Source of the DNA: Aquisediminimonas sp031376385
GTDB lineage: Bacteria; Pseudomonadota; Alphaproteobacteria; Sphingomonadales; Sphingomonadaceae
Assembly: GCA_031376385.1 (NCBI GenBank)
Contig: JANMDQ010000015.1
Span: forward strand, 372,001-436,000
Direction: 5' to 3'
Length of the DNA stretch: 64,000 bases
Both the position numbers and the translations under genes were made by a program. Positions 1-8,320 of this stretch are shown piece after piece. The notes under the pieces are model-generated. The model did no database searches. It saw nothing but the letters and a program-made list of their open reading frames with translations, and had not been told where the DNA came from. How positions within the stretch are numbered: the stretch's first letter is position 1; the number at the start of each line of letters is the position of its first letter.

Positions 1-779
1 GCATTCTGCCGACAGCTGCGATATCCTGGAAACCGCGCAGTGACTTGCTTACCTTTCTGCGTGTGCAAACTGGATTTCGAAGTGGTGGCATTGCGGTCAG
101 CGGTGGTCAAATTAACACCGCAGAGCGGTTCGATTCCGACGAAATCCGCACTGGCGAACTCGGCTTGCGTATTGGCGATGCTTCGGGCGCAGGGCGGGGC
201 CAATTTTCGGGCGGCATTTCTGGGTTTTACACTCAATGGAATTCGATCCAAGCCGATGTGATTGGAATCAGCGGCTTGCCCTTCACGGCTAACATCGGCC
301 GGGGCCGCATTTTTGGGATTGAAGCCAATGTGATGTGGCGGCCAAGTGACGGACTGACACTCGACGCAGCACTTTTTGCCAATGACAGCGCACTCACCAC
401 CGCTGCTCCGGGATTTGAGGAAACGAATAGTAACAGCCTGCCCAACATCGCGAAAATGGGCGGGCGAGCTAGTGTCGCGTGGGTGCGCCCTTTATCAGAC
501 GTGATTAACTTCAAGCTTGATGGCACCATCCGCTATGTTGGAGCATCTAACCTTGGAACCGCCGCTCCCTTGATCCTTGAACATGGCGAGACAGTGCAAG
601 CTGATCTGTCAGCAGCACTTGAGGGACCCAAGTGGCAGATATCGCTGAGCACCACCAACCTGCTGAATAGCAGCGGAAACAGTTTCTCATACGGCAACCC
701 GTTCACAGTAGCCCTCGGCCAACAAATCACGCCGATGCGACCGCGCACGATCAGGCTGGGGGTGAACATTGGCTTTTAG
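1..779 (+). CDS. TonB-dependent receptor, C-terminal part (5' end lies outside the window)
   Basis: The reading frame is open from base 3 and ends at the stop at 777-779, so this is the last roughly 258 residues of an outer-membrane barrel. The visible part begins with a strand ending GFRSGG, a hallmark of TonB receptors (the FRSGG strand), and closes with LGVNIGF, a terminal aromatic residue as outer-membrane proteins need for Bam-dependent insertion. Alternating hydrophobic and polar strands fit a beta barrel. The family imports scarce ligands with energy from TonB; the substrate cannot be read here because plug and signal peptide are missing. It is convergent with rpoH, and the 231 bases between them show no clear gene. 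Confidence 0.9.
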   Translation, partial: ILPTAAISWKPRSDLLTFLRVQTGFRSGGIAVSGGQINTAERFDSDEIRTGELGLRIGDASGAGRGQFSGGISGFYTQWNSIQADVIGISGLPFTANIGRGRIFGIEANVMWRPSDGLTLDAALFANDSALTTAAPGFEETNSNSLPNIAKMGGRASVAWVRPLSDVINFKLDGTIRYVGASNLGTAAPLILEHGETVQADLSAALEGPKWQISLSTTNLLNSSGNSFSYGNPFTVALGQQITPMRPRTIRLGVNIGF

Positions 780-1010
780 CGTATTACAGTTGGGGTAAGC
801 ACTATAAGTATCGACCAACTCGCTGGCCTGGGGCGTTGACCCCGAACGGCGATAGGGAGCGCGAAGCGCCCAGCCGAGTTCGCTGACACTTCGGTCGTTC
901 CGAGGCTCGTTCGGCATCCCCCTTGCCGAACGTGCGATTACATGACCTTTACAATTTCAAGCTTCATCCGGAATCCGCACCTTCAAGACACAGGACTAAA
1001 CAGCTGAGTG

Positions 1011-1937
1011 CTAAGCGGCAATCGCCAGCATATTCCGGTCCCCGGCAATCCGCATCATCGCCTTTTGCAGTTTTTCAAAGGCGCGCACTTCAATCTGACG
1101 AACCCGTTCGCGGCTCACGCCAAATTCTTGGCTCAGGTCTTCCAGCGTGCGGGGCTCATCGATCAGGCGGCGTTCGGTGAGGATCATTTTTTCCCGGTCT
1201 GACAGGCCTTCCATGGCTTCAACCAGCATTGCGCGGCGCGAAATCCGTTCTTCGGCCTCGGCAAAGACTTCGTCCTGCAACGGGCCATTGTCGGGCAGAG
1301 TATCCTGCCACTGGCCTTCGCCTTCTTCGTTCAGGGAGACGTTGAGTGACGTATCGCCACCGCCCAGCATCCGGCGGTTCATGCTGATGACTTCTGCCTC
1401 TGTCACGCCTAGATCAGTCGCGATTTTCTTCACATCTTCTGGGCGCAAATCGCCGTCATCATAGGCATCGAGGTTATTCTTCATCCGGCGAAGATTGAAA
1501 AACAGCTTCTTTTGCGCCGCTGTCGTGCCCAGCTTCACAAGGCTCCAAGACCGCAGAATGAATTCCTGCATTGATGCCTTGATCCACCACATCGCGTAGG
1601 TGGCGAGGCGAAAACCACGATCAGGCTCAAACTTTTTCACGCCTTGCATCAGTCCGATATTGCCTTCGGAAATCAGTTCGCTAACCGGCAGCCCGTAACC
1701 GCGGTATCCCATGGCGATTTTCGCCACCAGCCGCAAGTGAGATGTGACGAGCTTTGCTGCGGCTTCGGGGTCGCCGTGTGACTGAAACCGTTTGGCCAGC
1801 ATGAATTCCTCCTCAGGCTTGAGGAGAGGGAATTTCTTAATCTCAGCCAGATAGCGGTTGAGCCCGTCCTCACTCCCCAATGCTGGGATCGTGGAGGCAG
1901 GCTTTTTCGCGCGAACGGCAACCGATTTCCCGGCCAT
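1011..1937 (-). CDS. rpoH: RNA polymerase heat-shock sigma factor (sigma-32)
   Basis: This 308-residue protein directs RNA polymerase to heat-shock promoters. Region 2 is visible (HLRLVAKIAMGYRGYGLP, GNIGLMQGVKKFEPDRGFRL, ATYAMWWIKASMQEFI). It is followed by the diagnostic RpoH box QKKLFFNLR at about residues 142-150. A region 4 helix-turn-helix (LEDLSQEFGVSRERVRQIE) lies near the C terminus. I chose the ATG at 1937 because GGGAGT sits 10 bases upstream and the protein then starts like other alphaproteobacterial RpoH proteins; a TTG at 1994 would add 19 unsupported residues. It lies 72 bases downstream of the pseudouridine synthase on the same strand and may be co-transcribed with it. Confidence 0.96.
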   Translation of the reverse strand: MAGKSVAVRAKKPASTIPALGSEDGLNRYLAEIKKFPLLKPEEEFMLAKRFQSHGDPEAAAKLVTSHLRLVAKIAMGYRGYGLPVSELISEGNIGLMQGVKKFEPDRGFRLATYAMWWIKASMQEFILRSWSLVKLGTTAAQKKLFFNLRRMKNNLDAYDDGDLRPEDVKKIATDLGVTEAEVISMNRRMLGGGDTSLNVSLNEEGEGQWQDTLPDNGPLQDEVFAEAEERISRRAMLVEAMEGLSDREKMILTERRLIDEPRTLEDLSQEFGVSRERVRQIEVRAFEKLQKAMMRIAGDRNMLAIAA

Positions 1938-2009
1938 ATCAGTATAAACTCCCAAAGCCGCAGGTTTATCCCCTTGGCTGTTCCAAACTATCAAACACGC
2001 CTACGCCCC

Positions 2010-2975
2010 TTAAACACGCAACTCGCTTAACAGTTCCTGCATATCAGATGGGATGGGGCTTTCAAATTTCAATCCCTCCCCTGTTACAGGGTGCGAAAAT
2101 CCCAACTCTGCGGCATGCAAAGCTTGTCGCACAAAGCCCATGTCTTTCAACAGGGCCTTATGCCCATCCCGTGGGCTACCATAAACCGGATCGCCGACCA
2201 GCGCATGACCAATTGAAGCCATATGGACGCGAATTTGATGCGTTCGGCCCGTTTCCAAAGTGCAGTGGAGGAAAGCGGCGGCGCGCAGTGGCTCCACCAT
2301 ATGCCAGTGGGTGATGGCGTGCTTGCCGCGTCCTTCCTCCACAATGGCAATTTTCTTGCGATTATAGGGGGACCGGGCGAGCGCCGCATTTACGGTGCCG
2401 CGCGTGGTTTTCGGCGTGCCGTTAACGACAGCGGCATAACGGCGGTGAATGCTATGTTTGGCAAATTGTTCTGCCAGCCCCTCATGCGCCGGATTGGTCT
2501 TTGCGACAACCAGCAGGCCTGACGTATCCTTATCAATCCGGTGCACAATCCCTGGCCGCGCGACGCCGCCAATACCAGACAAGCGCCCCGCAAAGTGATG
2601 GAGCAGTGCATTGACGAGCGTCCCATCCAGATTCCCCGCCGCAGGATGAACGACCAGCCCCGCAGGCTTTTCGACGACCAGCAGATGATCATCCTCAAAC
2701 AGAATCGACACCGGAATATCCTGCGCGATGTTGTGGGCAGGCGTGGGGGCAGGGATGGTGAGCACGAAAGAAGTGCCAGCCTTCACCTTGAGCGACGGAT
2801 CACGGGCAAGCGTCGCACCAGAAACGCAGTTTCCGGACGAAATCAACGCCTTGATCCGTTCCCGCGACAGGGTGGGGACAAGGGCGGCCAACGCCCGGTC
2901 CAGCCGCCATCCCGCCATGTCATCGGTAATGATTGATGGTGCTGTGTCGGAATATGTGAGGCTTTCCGTGGTCAT
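2010..2975 (-). CDS. rluD: 23S rRNA pseudouridine synthase, RluD-type
   Basis: The 321-residue protein has an N-terminal S4-like RNA-binding segment (RLDRALAALVPTLSRERIKALI) followed by the RluA/RluC/RluD catalytic domain. The motif GIVHRIDKDTSGLLVVAKT contains the catalytic aspartate (HRIDKDTSG). The C-terminal GRTHQIRVHMASIGHALVGD block is typical of the family. RluD isomerises uridines in helix 69 of 23S rRNA; the exact site is inferred from family resemblance. The start at 2975 (MTTESLTYSD) removes a 38-residue non-conserved extension reaching back to 3089. It is divergent from the pirin gene and upstream of rpoH. Confidence 0.9.
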   Translation of the reverse strand: MTTESLTYSDTAPSIITDDMAGWRLDRALAALVPTLSRERIKALISSGNCVSGATLARDPSLKVKAGTSFVLTIPAPTPAHNIAQDIPVSILFEDDHLLVVEKPAGLVVHPAAGNLDGTLVNALLHHFAGRLSGIGGVARPGIVHRIDKDTSGLLVVAKTNPAHEGLAEQFAKHSIHRRYAAVVNGTPKTTRGTVNAALARSPYNRKKIAIVEEGRGKHAITHWHMVEPLRAAAFLHCTLETGRTHQIRVHMASIGHALVGDPVYGSPRDGHKALLKDMGFVRQALHAAELGFSHPVTGEGLKFESPIPSDMQELLSELRV

Positions 2976-3087
2976 GAACCCTCTATCGCCGATTTCGCCA
3001 CTCTGCGCCACCTCTTGAAATCCGGCATCCGCCGCAACATCTATTTGGCTTGCCAGCGGTAACACCCCGCTGAGGTAAGACCGAGAC

Positions 3088-3780
3088 ATGACCGAACTTC
3101 GCCCTTTTGCCGAACTTGGCGCGGCTGACCACGGTTGGCTTAATGCTCGCCATCATTTTTCCTTTGCCAGTTATCATGATCCCAATCGCATGAATTGGGG
3201 CAGCATCCGCGTGTGGAATGATGACACCATTGCGCCCGGAACGGGCTTCGCGCCGCACGGGCATCAGGATATGGAAATCATCACTTACGTCCGCTCTGGC
3301 GCCATCACCCATAAAGACAGCTTGGGCAATGAGGGCCGGACAGAGGCAGGCGACGTGCAGGTCATGTCCGCTGGAAGCGGCGTTCGCCATTCCGAATTTA
3401 ATCATGAAGCCGGACCAACAACCATTTTCCAGATTTGGATCATTCCGCGTGAAAAGGGCGGCACGCCGTTTTGGGGCGCGAAGCCTTTTCCCAAAGACGC
3501 GCGATCCGGGGAGTGGGCTTTGCTCGCCAGCGGCTTTGAAGGCGACGAGGCCCTCCCCATCCGCGCCGACGCCCGAGTTCTCGGCGCGACATTGGCCAAA
3601 GGCGGTGTATTGACGCACACCGTCGCGAAGGGCCGCCATGCCTACCTCGTTCCAGCGACTGGTGCTGTGAGCGTTGATGGCGTACGGGTGAACGCCCGTG
3701 ATGGGATTGCACTGGGCGAAGGGGCGCACCGCATTGAGGCGAGTGAAAAGGCGGAGCTGGTGCTGGTTGATTCGCCTTAG
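3088..3780 (+). CDS. Pirin family protein (YhhW-like bicupin)
   Basis: A 230-residue bicupin. The N-terminal cupin carries the pirin metal-site pattern: PHGHQDMEIITYV has the histidine pair and glutamate, and GSGVRHSEFN has the distal histidine. The C-terminal half (ADARVLGATLAKGG, then HAYLVPATG) is the shorter YhhW-type second cupin. YhhW and some other pirins have quercetinase activity, and others act as redox-sensing cofactors; which applies here is not visible. It starts divergently from rluD with only 112 bases between the chosen starts, so both promoters must lie in that space. Confidence 0.9.
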   Translation: MTELRPFAELGAADHGWLNARHHFSFASYHDPNRMNWGSIRVWNDDTIAPGTGFAPHGHQDMEIITYVRSGAITHKDSLGNEGRTEAGDVQVMSAGSGVRHSEFNHEAGPTTIFQIWIIPREKGGTPFWGAKPFPKDARSGEWALLASGFEGDEALPIRADARVLGATLAKGGVLTHTVAKGRHAYLVPATGAVSVDGVRVNARDGIALGEGAHRIEASEKAELVLVDSP

Positions 3781-3846
3781 GGGTTCGGCTGCAAATGCTG
3801 GTTCGGCAGCTTCCGACAAGTTTTTGGAAGTTCGGAAAGAAGAGAC

Positions 3847-4341
3847 GTGTGCGCAATAGCGGACGTAGTGTTAGTGTGCAAAGATCACGCAATGGAACTT
3901 GTTCGAGACGACACACCCGCTGATCGCCTTTACCTTAAGGGACTGGCAATTCGATACGAGCGGCACTGCGGCTTGTGGATACCGATCATGTGGCACCTTG
4001 CCCTACGCGGTCACACGGGGGCCATGATCGAATTAGCGGACTGGTTCTCGGACGATAACAGCGCCAAATCTTTCGGTACTCCTGCGGACGCTTTCAGCCC
4101 GGCAGGCCTCTATCATCGCGCGAATCGCAAAAGGGATGCTCGCGCTGGACACAATGCGGCAATGAGTTGCTTTAATCGAAACGATATGTCGGGGTATCGC
4201 CGATGGCTTAGGCAAGCTGCGAAGGCGGGAGATCAGGAAGCTAGGAGGCAGCTACGACGTTTCGAAACGCGCCTTTGGCACTCTGCATCCCGAAAGGTTG
4301 GTCGCTTGAGGCCCGAGTTAAAACGGGATGAGTTCGCTTAA
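3847..4341 (+). CDS. Small Sel1/TPR-like repeat protein, function unknown
   Basis: This 164-residue protein has no signal peptide. Two segments resemble Sel1-type helical repeats (LALRGHTGAMIELADWF and WLRQAAKAGDQEARRQL), with the alternating small and aromatic residues of that fold. Between them is a more polar linker. The GTG at 3847 is preceded by GAAAGAAGAG, a plausible ribosome site; an ATG at 3892 would shorten it by 15 residues. Sel1 repeats mediate protein contacts, and no catalytic motif is visible. It lies at the left edge of a repeat-rich non-coding stretch. Confidence 0.6.
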   Translation: MCAIADVVLVCKDHAMELVRDDTPADRLYLKGLAIRYERHCGLWIPIMWHLALRGHTGAMIELADWFSDDNSAKSFGTPADAFSPAGLYHRANRKRDARAGHNAAMSCFNRNDMSGYRRWLRQAAKAGDQEARRQLRRFETRLWHSASRKVGRLRPELKRDEFA

Positions 4342-4420
4342 ATCGAATGTCCGCTTTCCATCCTCGCGTGCCCACTAACGGACAGTCAGCTCCCCCAACA
4401 TACGAGACATTGCGCCTATT

Positions 4421-4435
4421 GTTCTTATAATGTTC
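4421..4435 (+). promoter_or_regulatory. Candidate LexA (SOS) box, GTTC-N7-GTTC
   Basis: GTTC at 4421-4424 and 4432-4435 with 7 bases between matches the direct-repeat LexA operator described for alphaproteobacteria. The spacer supplies TATAAT, so operator and -10 hexamer may overlap. Binding is inferred, not shown. Confidence 0.55.
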
Positions 4436-4460
4436 TTGCAATGTAGGACATTTTCTGGTG
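4421..4460 (+). repeat. Dispersed repeat 1, copy A: SOS-box element
   Basis: Forty bases beginning with GTTC-TTATAAT-GTTC, then TTGCAATGTAGG and ATTTTCTGGTG. It matches 37 of 40 bases of the reverse complement of 13850-13889 and 36 of 40 of the copy at 4715-4754. It is followed after 134 bases by the 44-base block at 4595-4638, as in the 13.9 kb copy. An open frame begins at ATG 4471. Confidence 0.85.
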
Positions 4461-4594
4461 CGCTGTTGGGATGTGGTTTGACACTCTCTTTGATTCGTTG
4501 CGGCGCCTGATCAGGTGCTTTGCGGGCTTCGTGGCCAAGTTCTCCGGCGCAGGCAGCCGAAGGGCCGGGGAACGGCGGTGTTCGCAATATGAAC

Positions 4595-4638
4595 ATCTGT
4601 TCATGAAAAGTGCGTTTTCGTGTGACCTTTGTGACCTT
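4595..4638 (+). repeat. Dispersed repeat 1, distal conserved block (copy A)
   Basis: This 44-base block includes GTTCATGAAAAGTGCGTTTT and ends in two tandem TGTGACCTT units at 4621-4638. It matches 41 of 44 bases of the reverse complement of 13699-13742. The DNA between this block and the SOS-box element is not conserved between copies. Confidence 0.8.
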
Positions 4639-4714
4639 CGGCTCCAATCCCCAACATTTCAGCCATTGCGCCACCAACAGTACAGCCTCAGGTCGTCAAA
4701 CACCTTGTTACATT

Positions 4715-4754
4715 GTTCACATAATGTTCTTGCAATGTAGGAAATATTCTGGTG
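4715..4754 (+). repeat. Dispersed repeat 1, second copy of the SOS-box element only
   Basis: GTTC-ACATAAT-GTTC at 4715-4729 followed by TTGCAATGTAGG and ATTCTGGTG; 36 of 40 bases agree with 4421-4460. The distal 44-base block is absent after this copy. The box is again intact although the spacer bases have changed. Confidence 0.8.
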
Positions 4755-4876
4755 CAAATTTTAATTGCCCGAGTGCGCTCATCTCGATTCGTCCGCCCGC
4801 CTTCAAGCGCTGGCCAATGTGCTGGCGCGTCCGGTTGCGAACCGGAAGCGCCGCAAATCATCGCCGACAGCAATGC

Positions 4877-4904
4877 GTTTCAGGTGTCAACCATGTGTCA
4901 ACTT
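4877..4904 (+). repeat. Dispersed repeat 2, copy A
   Basis: A 28-base sequence identical to the reverse complement of 13120-13147. Internally it holds two direct GTGTCAAC units separated by CAT. It lies 58 bases before the JAMM peptidase start. Confidence 0.85.
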
Positions 4905-4962
4905 TGGCGCGGACCATGGTCAGAGCATTGCGGTTGCATGCCTCATCCGCCATCGTTGGGCC

Positions 4963-5379
4963 ATGCTCAAACCGGTTAGCCTTTCCATTCCGCACTCCGT
5001 CATTAACAAGCTGATCGCAGCGGATTTTGCCTCCCCGACCGAGGAGGTGTGTGGTCTGTTGTTCGGCGGGGCGAGCCGGGTTGAGCGGGCCGAACCCACT
5101 GCCAATGTCGCCGCCGATCCGGCGCGGCGGTTTGAGGTTGATCCGGGGGCGCTGATTGCAGCGCATCGGCAGGGCCGGGGTGGGGGAGCGAAACTCATCG
5201 GCCATTATCACTCCCACCCGAATGGCCGGGCGGAGCCTTCTGCTTGTGACGCAGACATGTCGGTCGCGGATGGATCGGTCTGGCTCATTATCGCAGGCGG
5301 TGAAGTGACGGCGTGGCGCGTGGTGGAGGATGGTGCGCTCCACGGGCGCTTTGATCCGCTGCCTATTCTTCGGTATTGA
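4963..5379 (+). CDS. M67 (JAB1/MPN/JAMM) metallopeptidase domain protein
   Basis: A 138-residue single-domain protein with the full JAMM zinc signature. EEVCGLLFGG carries the upstream glutamate, and HYHSHPNGRAEPSACDAD gives the two histidines, the serine position and the aspartate. JAMM proteases cut isopeptide or C-terminal ubiquitin-like bonds; bacterial members can process sulfur-carrier proteins or phage tail factors. No ThiS/MoaD-like or E1-like gene is adjacent, so the substrate is unknown. I chose ATG 4963 because conservation begins there and the longer frame would translate the repeat at 4877. Its end overlaps the convergent lptG by 17 bases. Confidence 0.85.
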   Translation: MLKPVSLSIPHSVINKLIAADFASPTEEVCGLLFGGASRVERAEPTANVAADPARRFEVDPGALIAAHRQGRGGGAKLIGHYHSHPNGRAEPSACDADMSVADGSVWLIIAGGEVTAWRVVEDGALHGRFDPLPILRY

Positions 5380-6457
5380 TGAGAACGGTTTCGCCAATCA
5401 GCAGGAAGAGGAAGAACGGCCCCCACGCAGCGAGCAGCGGCGGATAAGCGCCAAGATTGCCCATTGCGAGGCCGAAATTATCCGCGACGAAATAGGCAAA
5501 GCCAAGCGCCATTCCGATGACCGCACGCACGAAGAGGCGGCCAGAGCGCGCAATGCCAAACGCTGCGACGGCACCAAGCAATGGCATCAGCAATGCGGAA
5601 AGTGGCCCCGAAATCTTGTGCCATAACCCAGCCTCCAACGCTCCGGTGGGCCGCCCGGCGGCTTTCAAGTCGCCAATGGCGCTCCACAGCGCGCGCAGTG
5701 AAAGTTCATCGGCATCCACTGCGGCGAGGGTGAATTGATCAGGGCTGATACCAGCGCCCACCCGGATCGTGCCTAGCTTTGTCATGGTGCCGCGCGCCAC
5801 ATCAAACCGGTCAGCGTCGGTCAATTGCCATTCGCCGCCAATCGTCTGAGCCAGGGGGGAACGGACGATGGAGTCGAGCGCGCCGCTCCCTCTGTTGTAG
5901 ACAGTCACACCGGTCAGTCGCGTCGCCGCCCCGCGCCCGGTGACTTCAGCGGCATGGATCAGATTGGGCCCGTCACGCACCCAGATATTGAGGGCGGACT
6001 TGCGGTCTTTTGGCATGGGGCCAAATTCGGCTTTCTCCCACCGGTCTAGCGTAGCGTTCGCGCGCGTGACGATCCGGTCATTAAAGCCAAAGGAGATGAG
6101 CGCGACGCCAAATGCCGCAACCATGAGCGGAGCGAGCACCTGATGCGCGGAAAGGCCCGCTGCTTTCATCGAAACGACTTCGCTATTCTGGTTGAGCGTC
6201 GCCAGCGTCACGAGCGTTCCGAGCAAGACAGAAAATGGCAGAAAGCGCGACACGATCTGTGGCACGCGAAGGCCCACATAAGTGAGCAGCTCCGCTGTAC
6301 CGTTGCCCGGATAAGAAAGAATAGAATCGGATTCTCCAAGCAAATCCAGCGCTTGGAGGATGAGAACCAGCGCGAACAGGATCGAAAATGTCCGGATAAG
6401 GAACATTTTCGCGACATAAATTGTAATGAGTCGGGAAGGGAAAAAGCTGTTGGCCAT
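5363..6457 (-). CDS. lptG: LPS export ABC transporter permease LptG
   Basis: A 364-residue inner-membrane protein of the YjgP/YjgQ family. There are helices near the N terminus (FLIRTFSILFALVLILQAL), a periplasmic beta-rich middle of roughly 150 residues, and three C-terminal helices. With LptF and the LptB ATPase it extracts lipopolysaccharide from the inner membrane and passes it to LptC and LptA. It starts 6 bases after the lptF stop in the usual lptF-lptG order. Assignment to LptG rather than LptF rests on second position and shorter length. Confidence 0.92.
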   Translation of the reverse strand: MANSFFPSRLITIYVAKMFLIRTFSILFALVLILQALDLLGESDSILSYPGNGTAELLTYVGLRVPQIVSRFLPFSVLLGTLVTLATLNQNSEVVSMKAAGLSAHQVLAPLMVAAFGVALISFGFNDRIVTRANATLDRWEKAEFGPMPKDRKSALNIWVRDGPNLIHAAEVTGRGAATRLTGVTVYNRGSGALDSIVRSPLAQTIGGEWQLTDADRFDVARGTMTKLGTIRVGAGISPDQFTLAAVDADELSLRALWSAIGDLKAAGRPTGALEAGLWHKISGPLSALLMPLLGAVAAFGIARSGRLFVRAVIGMALGFAYFVADNFGLAMGNLGAYPPLLAAWGPFFLFLLIGETVLINTEE

Positions 6458-6463
6458 GGTGCG

Positions 6464-7663
6464 CTATCCCGCCGCCGCGGGCATGAAGCGCGCAAAGAAC
6501 CGACGGAGTGCCGCCGTCATTTTGCCAAATCCGCGATCCAGCCCACCGATGGGTTCCCCGCCCGGTGTATGGGCCAGCACATAATACATGCGGATGATCA
6601 GGCCTGCGAACAGCACGAAGGGTATCCAGAGCGCAAAGAACGGATTGACGGTGCCAAGCGAGCCTAGCCCTTCGGCGGACTCGTTGATCTTATGATATGT
6701 CACCACCATCACAATCGATAGAAACACACCCAGCGCCGAGGAGGATCGCTTGGGAGGAACTGCCAGCGCAACCGCGAGTAAGGGCAGCAGAAACATCATT
6801 GCCACCTCGACCAGGCGGAAATGGAAATTAGCCAGACTTTCGTTACGTAACATGGCGGGTTTTTGCGCGTCGCTGCCGATGCGGGCAAGCTCTGGCAAAG
6901 TCAGTTCCCGGTCTTTCCCGCCACGCCCTCGGAAAGCTTCGATCTTGGGCAAGTCGATCGGAAGATCATGCCCTGTAAAGCTGAGGACGCGCGGCACTTT
7001 ATACCCCGGCGCATTGTGGACCAGAACGCCATTGGTCAGCCGCAGGATGATGGTGTCGGGATCATCCGTCCCCATGAATGTGCCCTTTTGTGCCGTTACA
7101 GAAAGCGATTTGCCATCCTTCGCTTCGGTCATCACGAATATGCCGGTCAGATCACGGCCTTCATTGGCGCTTTGTTCAATCCGCATGGTCATGCGTTTGC
7201 CAAGGTTGGTAAATTCGCCAACCTTGATTGAGGCCCCAAGCGCGCCGGATCGGAGCTCAAACCGCAGCCCTTCATACGCATAGCGGGCATAGGGCTGAAC
7301 ATAGCCGACAATACCCAGATTGATGGCCGCAAGAGCAATTGTGAACATGTAAGGCACGCGCAGCAATCGCCCATAACCAAGCCCCAGCGCGCGCATCGCG
7401 TCCAGCTCAGAGGAGAGCGCGATCTTGCGGAAGGCAAGAAGAATGCCAAGCAGAAGGCCGATGGGAATGCCAAGCGAGAGATATTCAGGCAGCAGGTTGG
7501 CCAGCATTCGCCAGACGACGCTAACAGGTCCGCCCTCCTGAGCCACGAAATCGAACAGGCGCAGCATTTTATCGAGGACAAGCAGCATCGCCGCGATAAC
7601 GAGCGTCGAGAAAAGCGGCAACGCGATAAGCCGGGCCAAGTATCGATCAGTCGCCGTGAACAT
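6464..7663 (-). CDS. lptF: LPS export ABC transporter permease LptF
   Basis: A 399-residue YjgP/YjgQ-family permease. The N terminus (DRYLARLIALPLFSTLVIAAML) enters the membrane directly. The conserved family segment LLPEYLSLGIPIGLLLGIL and the coupling-helix region (SELDAMRALGLGYGRLLRVPY) follow. A periplasmic beta-jellyroll-like middle precedes the C-terminal helices. It pairs with LptG in the LptB2FG complex. It is the first gene of a two-gene unit and is divergent from the DUF2141 gene, with 124 bases between the starts. Confidence 0.92.
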   Translation of the reverse strand: MFTATDRYLARLIALPLFSTLVIAAMLLVLDKMLRLFDFVAQEGGPVSVVWRMLANLLPEYLSLGIPIGLLLGILLAFRKIALSSELDAMRALGLGYGRLLRVPYMFTIALAAINLGIVGYVQPYARYAYEGLRFELRSGALGASIKVGEFTNLGKRMTMRIEQSANEGRDLTGIFVMTEAKDGKSLSVTAQKGTFMGTDDPDTIILRLTNGVLVHNAPGYKVPRVLSFTGHDLPIDLPKIEAFRGRGGKDRELTLPELARIGSDAQKPAMLRNESLANFHFRLVEVAMMFLLPLLAVALAVPPKRSSSALGVFLSIVMVVTYHKINESAEGLGSLGTVNPFFALWIPFVLFAGLIIRMYYVLAHTPGGEPIGGLDRGFGKMTAALRRFFARFMPAAAG

Positions 7664-7787
7664 CTACAGTAAGGGAACCTTCGATCCTTGACCATTATTT
7701 CGCCGTAAATCCGACGTAATGCGATTCTCGTGGTGAGAAACCGCCCGGCGACGCGACGTCGGTATAACCACCAGGAGTTGATTGGTC

Positions 7788-8318
7788 ATGGTAAAAATGC
7801 GTTTCGCGTCCGCCGCTGCTCTGGCAGCTTTTTTGTTGCCACTTCAAAGCGCCTCTGCGGCTCCATTGGGGCCCGATGCTGCACGCTGTGCATCAGGCGA
7901 CGGTCCGGCTGTGCTCGTCAAGGTCGTTGGCCTGAAGAATCGCGTAGGCAAAGTACGCGTTCGCACGTTTAATGGTGCGAATTCGGCTCATTGGTTCAAC
8001 AAGAAATTTGCGATGAAGCGCACGGAAGTTGATATTCCCTCCGGCGGCCCCGTTGAAATTTGCATGGCAGTGCCAAAGGCCGGCCCCTACGTGTTCGATC
8101 TGCGGCATGATTTGAACAATAACGGCGATTCAGACCGAGCCGACGGCGTGGGTGCCTCCGGCAATCCCGTGATTTCCATGTTTGACGTCATGTTCGGCAA
8201 AAAACCGCCTGCGGCCAAAGTGGTGATGCAAGTTGGCAGTGGCGTTGCAACCGCAGTCATCACAATGAAATATCTCTCTGGTGGCTCCTTTAAGCCTATC
8301 CAGACAGCGAACCGCTAA
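7788..8318 (+). CDS. DUF2141-type secreted protein
   Basis: A 176-residue protein with a signal peptide (FASAAALAAFLLPLQSASAA) cut near residue 24. The mature part matches the DUF2141 pattern: KVRVRTFNGANSAHW near the front, MAVPKAGPYVFDLRHDLNNN with the Asp/Asn-rich turn in the middle, and a beta-rich end. The family is periplasmic or secreted and has no established activity. AGGAG at 7773-7777 is 10 bases before ATG 7788 and fixes the start; a TTG at 7782 is less likely. It is followed by 2 bases and then the lipid kinase, so the two are probably co-transcribed. Confidence 0.8.
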   Translation: MVKMRFASAAALAAFLLPLQSASAAPLGPDAARCASGDGPAVLVKVVGLKNRVGKVRVRTFNGANSAHWFNKKFAMKRTEVDIPSGGPVEICMAVPKAGPYVFDLRHDLNNNGDSDRADGVGASGNPVISMFDVMFGKKPPAAKVVMQVGSGVATAVITMKYLSGGSFKPIQTANR

Positions 8319-8320
8319 GC

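Larger units (their letters stand above)
4342..4962. other. Gene-free 620-base stretch with dispersed repeats
   Basis: No convincing gene. Reading frames here have no clear ribosome sites and show no family resemblance. The stretch holds two copies of a roughly 40-base element starting with a GTTC-N7-GTTC box (4421-4460 and 4715-4754), a 44-base conserved block at 4595-4638, and a 28-base repeat at 4877-4904. The first element, the conserved block and the 28-base repeat all recur in inverted order at 13.1-13.9 kb. Confidence 0.8.

Noticed and set aside
1938..1994. TTG start giving RpoH 19 more residues
   Set aside because: No ribosome site, and the extension is not part of the family.
2983..3819. 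278-residue minus-strand frame over the pirin gene
   Set aside because: It is opposite a complete pirin with all metal ligands and has no recognisable domain.
4471..4740. 89-residue plus-strand frame behind the first SOS box, listed as a gene
   Set aside because: Not called as a CDS: no good ribosome site, and only about 13 residues are shared with the 13.8 kb copy. It is kept as a question under the repeat finding.
4765..4962. N-terminal extension of the JAMM peptidase
   Set aside because: It translates dispersed repeat 2 and unconserved DNA; the family starts at 4963.
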